From the NCBI RefSeq assembly GCF_022201045.2, contig NC_068560.1, positions 36,853,001 through 36,917,000 of the forward strand: a stretch of 64,000 nt of DNA. Reading direction: 5' to 3'. Positions 58,501-64,000 of this stretch are shown here, piece by piece; the stretch's first letter is position 1, and each line of letters begins with the position of its first letter. The notes beneath the pieces were generated by a model. That model saw only the letters and a program-made list of their open reading frames with translations. It had not been told where the DNA came from and ran no database searches. The position numbers and the translations under genes were made by a program. Source of the stretch: Citrus sinensis (Eukaryota; Streptophyta; Magnoliopsida; Sapindales; Rutaceae).

Positions 58501-60501
58501 TAAAAAATAACTAGTATGCTCGAAACCCAAAAAAGATAAAAAAAAATTACAATCACCTTGCATCAATTATTTCAAGCAATTTGCTCTGGTATTTGTTACC
58601 AAGAACCTGAGGGAATTTACCAAAAAGAAGTCAGTTGATCCTATAGAGAAATTCCTATAAACTGGTTAGAGTCGATGATTTCATGCTCATTAACCAAGAA
58701 CAAGCGTACAAAATACAAACTTACATGAATTTTGGAGGTTGTTTTTGGATCAAGGAACCTCCTCACCGAGTTCCACAGCAGCTTAAAACCTTGGCCAGCA
58801 TTAATAATAAACATCCGGCAAAGTGTCTGCAGACATAACGTTTAAATTTATATATAGAGAATGTACCATGGATTTGACTTTGAACCTCAACAATTTGTGA
58901 AATTAGGTTTTCCTGAAAAGTAGATTTAGAATATTGAAAAGAACAGAACAATGTACCTCAGGGTAGTTGTCACTATCAATCTTCTGCACCTGCATGATGA
59001 GTTCTCGTGCGGACTTTGTTAGGCTTTTAAAACCCTAAAAATCAATCATTGCATCAGCCACATATAAATATAGATATAATAGTATGGGGCCACCAAAATG
59101 TTACCAGTAGAAATGCTACATATGAATTCAAAGAAATAGAGTGACAAAAGTTAAGGACTGAAAGAATACCACGCCTTGAACATCTAAAATGGTTGTACTT
59201 GAATCTATGTGTCTCTTTGCAGCAATTGAACATGCTGGAAACTTAATCGCAAAACATTTTTCAAACTCCTGTACATGGTATCTCAGGTATCGATCCATGG
59301 TAGTCACTTGTGTAAGCTTGTTTGGATCAACTTTTCCCAGTCTTTCAATATAAACAGGTCTTCCCTCCTTATCCATGCCATGATAACCTTGAGGGTAGTA
59401 CTGTAGAACTTCATTCACCTCACTGAACTCAAAATCCTGAAAAAGGATAAAAATTATTAAAACCAAGATATAAGTCTGCTACAGATAAATGGAACCAAAA
59501 TTTAGGCCATAAATTTTTCTTTAAAAAAACAAAACCACTTGGCAAATATAGCGAAAATCAGACAACAAGCTGTTCAATGAAGTTACCTCCAAAATTGTAT
59601 CAGTACCAAAGTCTTTCCTCCACTGAATCATATCTGCCCACATCTGTGTTGCTTTCGCTATATCAAATTTCCTTGCTTTCAAGAATCTGCACAAAATAAC
59701 CCCATGGACCAGCACTTAAAAGAAGTCGAGAGCAAGCTGAAACACCTATTATCTGATTGTTCTTGCAGTGCTCTATATACATGTCCAGACATAGTAATTT
59801 AAAAAAGACAAAGCAGGACAGCACAAGATCAAACACTATCTGTAGTAACTGAGACTCACATTGCAAGCTAAAAAGGAATTCAACAAATAAAGAATAAACT
59901 AAAGAAAAGGAGATCACCTCAGTAACGTATGGTAATGGTCATGTCTGGCAGGAAGCAATTCTTCGGATATTAGTACTCGTCGAAATGCATCAACAGCATG
60001 TAACTCTTCTACATTCCGAACATCCTCAATTGAAACAGAAACTCTCTCATCACTTTTTCTCCGGCTCTTTTTCTTAAAACTAGGTTTCAATTTACTAGAA
60101 GCCTTGATTGCTTTCTTCTTCAGATTCCTCATTCTGGTCTTCCTGTCATCCTCAGAGTTGTCAAAATCCGATTTCCGCTCTCTTCTTTCATCATTGCTAC
60201 AGCTTCCTTCAAAGCCTACAAAATTGCAATAAAAAACAAAAAATTTAGAACAGATCCTAATTAACGCTTCCAGCTTCAGGCAAAGATGATCGCATTATGA
60301 ATAAACCAACATTTCAATCAGCAAATAAAACACGCGCATTCTCATGATCTAATTAATACAAAGCGAGAAATGAAAACCCTAGAATTCAAATTCACAAAGA
60401 AATTGTAGAATCTGACAATGTTCAGTCGTAACGGCATAAAAATGAAAGTGAAAGAAGATCTACTCACAAGGCCTGGCAAAGCGATCAAGGGGGCCGGACA
60501 T
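55575..60501 (-). CDS. Sec14-nodulin phosphatidylinositol/phosphatidylcholine transfer protein (SFH type)
   Basis: Fourteen exons, in order: 60468-60501, 59918-60215, 59587-59686, 59170-59436, 58957-59034, 58725-58826, 58557-58606, 58352-58451, 58126-58224, 57898-58011, 57221-57356, 56406-56800, 55695-55769, 55575-55598. All junctions are GT-AG and phases agree, giving 623 aa, typical of plant SFH proteins. A basic N-terminus ([20 protein letters not shown]) leads to CRAL-TRIO-N ([16 protein letters not shown]) and the Sec14 lipid-binding lobe ([57 protein letters not shown]). Then come an acidic linker, a hydrophobic segment ([20 protein letters not shown]), a coiled coil (about 530-590) and a small basic nodulin-like tail ending QKRHRCW. 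These proteins present phosphatidylinositol to lipid kinases and help polar membrane growth. The 24-nt last exon was placed from its splice site and the family-like tail. Confidence 0.93.
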
Positions 60502-62699
60502 ATTTGTGATTCTGATAGCATCAAGATCCAAGCGTATAATAGAAATCCGATCACTTACGGCAGTGATAAAACAAAACGAAATTGCCGTTACGAATTACGA
60601 TTAAGATTTTTCTTTTATTTTTGTCCCAAAAAGAAAAATTAACAATTCTAGAAACTGTGATGTAGTAAATGTTTTCGATCTTTGTTGGGGTGTTATATTG
60701 GTCACTGACTCCAGCTCATCAGCTGAGGTAGAAAAGTTGGTTGAGTAGCCGTGTAAGAGAAAAAGAAAAGCGAAATGTTCAATTAATTAATTAATTAATC
60801 GACAAACAAAGCAATGATTATCGGAGAAGCAAACAACGGCGATTCGATGTGGGAGTAGTTGATTCGGCGCTGACGGTGAGGGATGGCGCGTTGTTGTAGT
60901 GTAATTGTGTAAATGAAAGTTTCGTAAGCTGCTGATTTTTCGGTGGGACTTACTTGCAAGGTCTGCCAGGTGGCTATGAAACGCCGCGCACGCACATGTT
61001 ATGTACATGTCTTTTAAGTCATTTGGCGGGAATCAGCGGTTTAGTCTCGGTGTAACTCAAAAGTCAAAACTCGTTTCTTTTACTTTTCTAGGATAATTTC
61101 CTTTTTCTTTTCTGATTCAAAAATTAATTCGTGAATGTCGTCATCTTTCAGGCTATTTGATTTCAAAAAGGTTTGCATTTGTGATTGAGGTGCCGTAGTT
61201 TTTAAGATATAGTTGTTGTTGAAAAAAAATTATAATTATAAAATAAAAATTAGTAATATATAGTAAATGTAAATTTTAAATAATAATTTTGATAAAATTA
61301 TTAAAAATATAATAGATTTTTTATTATACAAGTGAAAAATCATATTAACATAATTTTTAAATTACAGCAGTTAGTGTTTGCCAAAAACTTTAATAATGTA
61401 CCTTTTAAATTATAACTGCTCAACTTTAATCTCAAACGCACCTAAAGTCGTTTAAGGATTTGTAGGTTCGTTGATAGGGGCTTAACACATATAGAAGAGA
61501 TTTATGAATAAATTCTGAGTGCCCGCCAGGGAAAGTTGACTCCTTGTTCGATCCTTTTTGTTTTTTAATCCTTCCAAGGTATGGTAAATCCTTTCACAGT
61601 TCAACATAATTATGTTAACTACTTGAAGTGATGTTTAAGGTAAGATTACATCTTTTCGTAAGTTGTTGAGCAGTATTTACTGGATTACAGATGTCCAATA
61701 GTTATGGATCTTCCCGTTATCAGAATCCCATAATTTCCATTTACTCGTTCCCAACATCAAACAAAATTGTATGAATGATACCAATTGGTTCTCGAATCAA
61801 ATACGAACTTAACACTAAAACCGAACAAAATTAATTTAGCTCAATTCGATTCAATTCTATGGTCTAGTTTGGTTAGAACAATTTTATCCTGTTTATTTAC
61901 TAATAATAATATTATTATATTATTATTATAATAAAAATCTTGAGTCCATAAATCTATAAATAATAAACAATATGACAAATTTAAATAAATCAACATTAGA
62001 TCCAACACAAAATAAACTTATAGTCTCTAAAAATCCACTACAAATTAAATATCTTTAACAGTAAATAAAAAAAGCAAACAATAATGAAAAATTACAAATA
62101 AAAGAAACCTTAAAGTTCCATTGCCCATTTGTCATCGGTATCCACAAACTTACTTCATTCTTCAACATGTCTTCCACCAAAATATTTTAAAACTCTACAC
62201 CAAGTTACCAACACACATCCATAACCATGGTACATTATCTCTCTAAGTGAGCCAAGCACCAATAATTAAACAAATTATAATAAAATGTATACCATCACAC
62301 TAATAATCACATGTATTAATATAAAATTTATTTCTTTTTTATTTTTTATTTTACTTTGAACCGTGCAATTTTTTCATTTAAATCGAACCAAATCAAAACT
62401 AATTGATTTTTACTACCCAAATCAAACTGCCGTAATACAATTCAGTTCCAATAGAACCGAATACCCGTCCGACATCATCTGACCATCAAGGTGGGGATGA
62501 CCATTAAGCTACCCCACCGATTGATTCCCTTCGGATTTGGACAATTAATAATCCTCGGTGATAACATGCTTAAATCTACAAAAAAATTCATCTCAAATTA
62601 TGATTCTACAAAGACTTTCGTTGATATTGTACACTGATGTATGATTCGCTTTGAATTTATAACAGCTGAAATTCCAATCTGTTACTACCACCTCATATG
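60502..62699. other. 5' flank of the SFH gene and AT-rich intergenic region
   Basis: 60502-61010 is probably promoter and leader; several G/C-richer blocks are there. 61080-62500 is AT-rich, with a stretch rich in GAACCAAA/TCAAAC motifs (61780-62470) that may be an old element, but I could not find paired ends. Confidence 0.4.
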
Positions 62700-63609
62700 A
62701 CCCTCACAAAACGTAACATATAGTCACATACTAGCAAGACTCCGTTAATAAACCTGGAAGAGGCAAATGAACAAGGGGCGGAAACAGGTAAATTGGGTTG
62801 ATAAACAAAAACCTGAAAAAGACCAAAAAAAAAAAAAGACTGAAAAGTGAAAACACAGGTTTTACATTGAGATCTGAGCCAGAGGGACATTCTATATCAG
62901 CAACAAAATTTATATGACCGCCAAAGCTTTCAACTTTGTCATCCTGTAAAGCCGAAGAACACAACGGAGCATTTTGCGTGAATCACCATTCCTCACACCA
63001 AATGACCTACTTCCGGAAAAAAATATGCTCAAACAACATCACCAAAAGTGTGATCAAGAATAACCGATAGAAAAAGAAAATACTAATTCTTGGATAACAG
63101 TTCACCGCACCCAAACATTTCAAATCATAAGTTTAGACGCAAGCTGGAAATCTGGTAAGGCTGTTTGTCTGATAAAAACAAACTACATGTTCGGGCAGTA
63201 TCCCTTAATGCATAATAGTCCATGAGCTATGGAATAAGCAACAGAATAATATGCAGAAATATTCTAATGTCGCGTGGTGCCATCTTCATTAAACTAGAAG
63301 TTTTTCTATACAAATATATTCACAAACTCGTTACATACATATTTAAGTGGTAAGACACAAACGATTGCTGCTGTAAGTGGTCGAGCTCATCGGCTTCCAA
63401 CAATGATTTCTATTTACAATTCAAATCTCTAGAAGCATCTGAAACAATTAGAGACGACTTGTCAGTTAATATTTTGGTTGTGCTGGAGAAAAAAAAGCAC
63501 AAAACTGCACCACAATGGGGGAGGTGGTGCCCCCGGGGAAGGGGGGGGGGGGGGGGCGTAGTTTCAATTGCTTATAAAATTGTTTTCAGAAAATTGGGAG
63601 TCATACCTG
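62700..63609. other. 3' region of a minus-strand gene; one coding-looking segment at 62868-62964
   Basis: Between 62964 and 62868 (minus) the frame reads LQDDKVESFGGHINFVADIE, then CPSGSDLNVK, and looks more like protein than chance. I see no splice sites that firmly tie it to the exon at 63610-63708, so it may be a further exon, an alternative last exon, or chance. The rest appears to be 3' UTR or spacer; a G16 run lies at 63541-63556. Confidence 0.3.
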
Positions 63610-63708
63610 TTACGTAAATTTCCTCAAGTTCCTCTTAGCCCGGAGTTGACCCAGCTTGTCCCTCCATTGTGCTGTGGTATCAAAGTGATGAAAATTCAGA
63701 AGCTTTTT
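63610..63708 (-). CDS. last coding exon of an unidentified gene (partial)
   Basis: After an acceptor (minus strand TTGTTACAG, AG at 63709-63710) an exon of 33 codons reads KKLLNFHHFDTTAQWRDKLG, then QLRAKRNLRKFT and a TAA stop at 63610-63612. The basic, Gln/Leu/Arg-rich tail looks conserved in kind, but I cannot name the family. The rest of the gene lies beyond the right edge (above 64000) or in exons I could not define. Phase 0 is assumed. Confidence 0.55.
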   Translation of the reverse strand, partial: KKLLNFHHFDTTAQWRDKLGQLRAKRNLRKFT

Positions 63709-64000
63709 CTGTAACAAGATAAATGATAGTGGAAAAAGAAAGGACTACCATATGCATAATTCAAGGGATACATGGGAAAGTAGACTAGAAAACCACCAAA
63801 AATGACAGAAGATCAGGTACAGTTATTCTAGATAGCAAAGCATATAAAGTTTACTTCATTCAAAGTCATGCATCATCCACAAGGATTGGCGCTGCCTCAA
63901 AGTACCACAAGGAAACTATTCCAAGCAATTTTAGAGAATGGACAGACAGCTTACTGGTCCAATGATATCACAGAACCAATTTTGCAAGTGCACCAATTTA

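Noticed and set aside
39704..60501. A functional inositol-phosphate/phosphoinositide gene cluster (IPK1 plus SFH)
   Set aside because: The two genes are on opposite strands, 13 kb apart with an unrelated gene and pseudogenes between; nothing suggests co-regulation.
60418..60642. Plus-strand ORF overlapping the SFH first exon
   Set aside because: Antisense to a well supported exon and its leader; no family resemblance.
1..64000. CRISPR arrays, operons or bacterial-type defence systems
   Set aside because: No regularly spaced repeats or bacterial gene organisation; all genes have plant introns and families.

Overview
The window is nuclear DNA of a flowering plant, most likely a eudicot tree genome; Citrus or a relative is my guess from general resemblance of the proteins and is unproven here. 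The evidence is AT-rich intergenic DNA, short GT-AG introns, plant-specific families (DUF4408/DUF761, SABATH methyltransferase, HIPP, Sec14-nodulin, fused DHFR-TS) and a dense load of plant transposable elements.

Layout. 0-1 kb: chloroplast ribosomal protein bL31c (+). 2.3-5.2 kb: a hAT-type non-autonomous element with perfect 8-bp TSDs, a 202-bp MULE-type MITE with perfect 9-bp TSDs, and an LTR-like repeat. 9.6-10.4 kb: a single-exon DUF4408/DUF761 membrane protein. 11.7-12.7 kb: an inverted second copy of the hAT element. 14.7-20.0 kb: a complete, very young Ty1/copia retrotransposon with one uninterrupted 1571-codon gag-pol frame and LTRs differing at one base. 21.7-22.5 kb: a second MULE-like TIR element. 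24.6-28.1 kb (-): a four-exon SABATH carboxyl methyltransferase with a TE in intron 2 and a G-box-rich, partly tandem-duplicated promoter. 30.3-36.0 kb: a nest of elements, in which a PIF/Harbinger-like element has inserted into an LTR and a hAT element into a TRIM. 39.7-42.4 kb: inositol-pentakisphosphate 2-kinase (IPK1), seven exons. 44.6-45.2 kb: a small heavy-metal-associated isoprenylated protein. 46-54.5 kb: a graveyard with a PQQ-type polyvinyl-alcohol-dehydrogenase-like fragment, a LINE-type RNase H fragment, two tandem AAA-ATPase pseudogenes, and a DHFR-TS gene whose DHFR half is open while its TS half is decayed. 55.6-60.5 kb (-): a 14-exon Sec14-nodulin phosphatidylinositol transfer protein (SFH type). 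The right edge carries the last exon of a further minus-strand gene.

The genes are independent plant transcription units, not an operon. IPK1 and the SFH protein both belong to phosphoinositide/inositol phosphate metabolism but lie 13 kb apart with pseudogenes between, so I infer no linkage. I found no clearly new multi-gene system. The strongest unusual points are the DHFR-only remnant of a bifunctional gene, the G-box cluster with tandem duplication at the SABATH promoter, the young copia element whose frame runs about 63 codons into its own 3' LTR, and nested insertions that can be dated relative to one another from paralogous empty sites.
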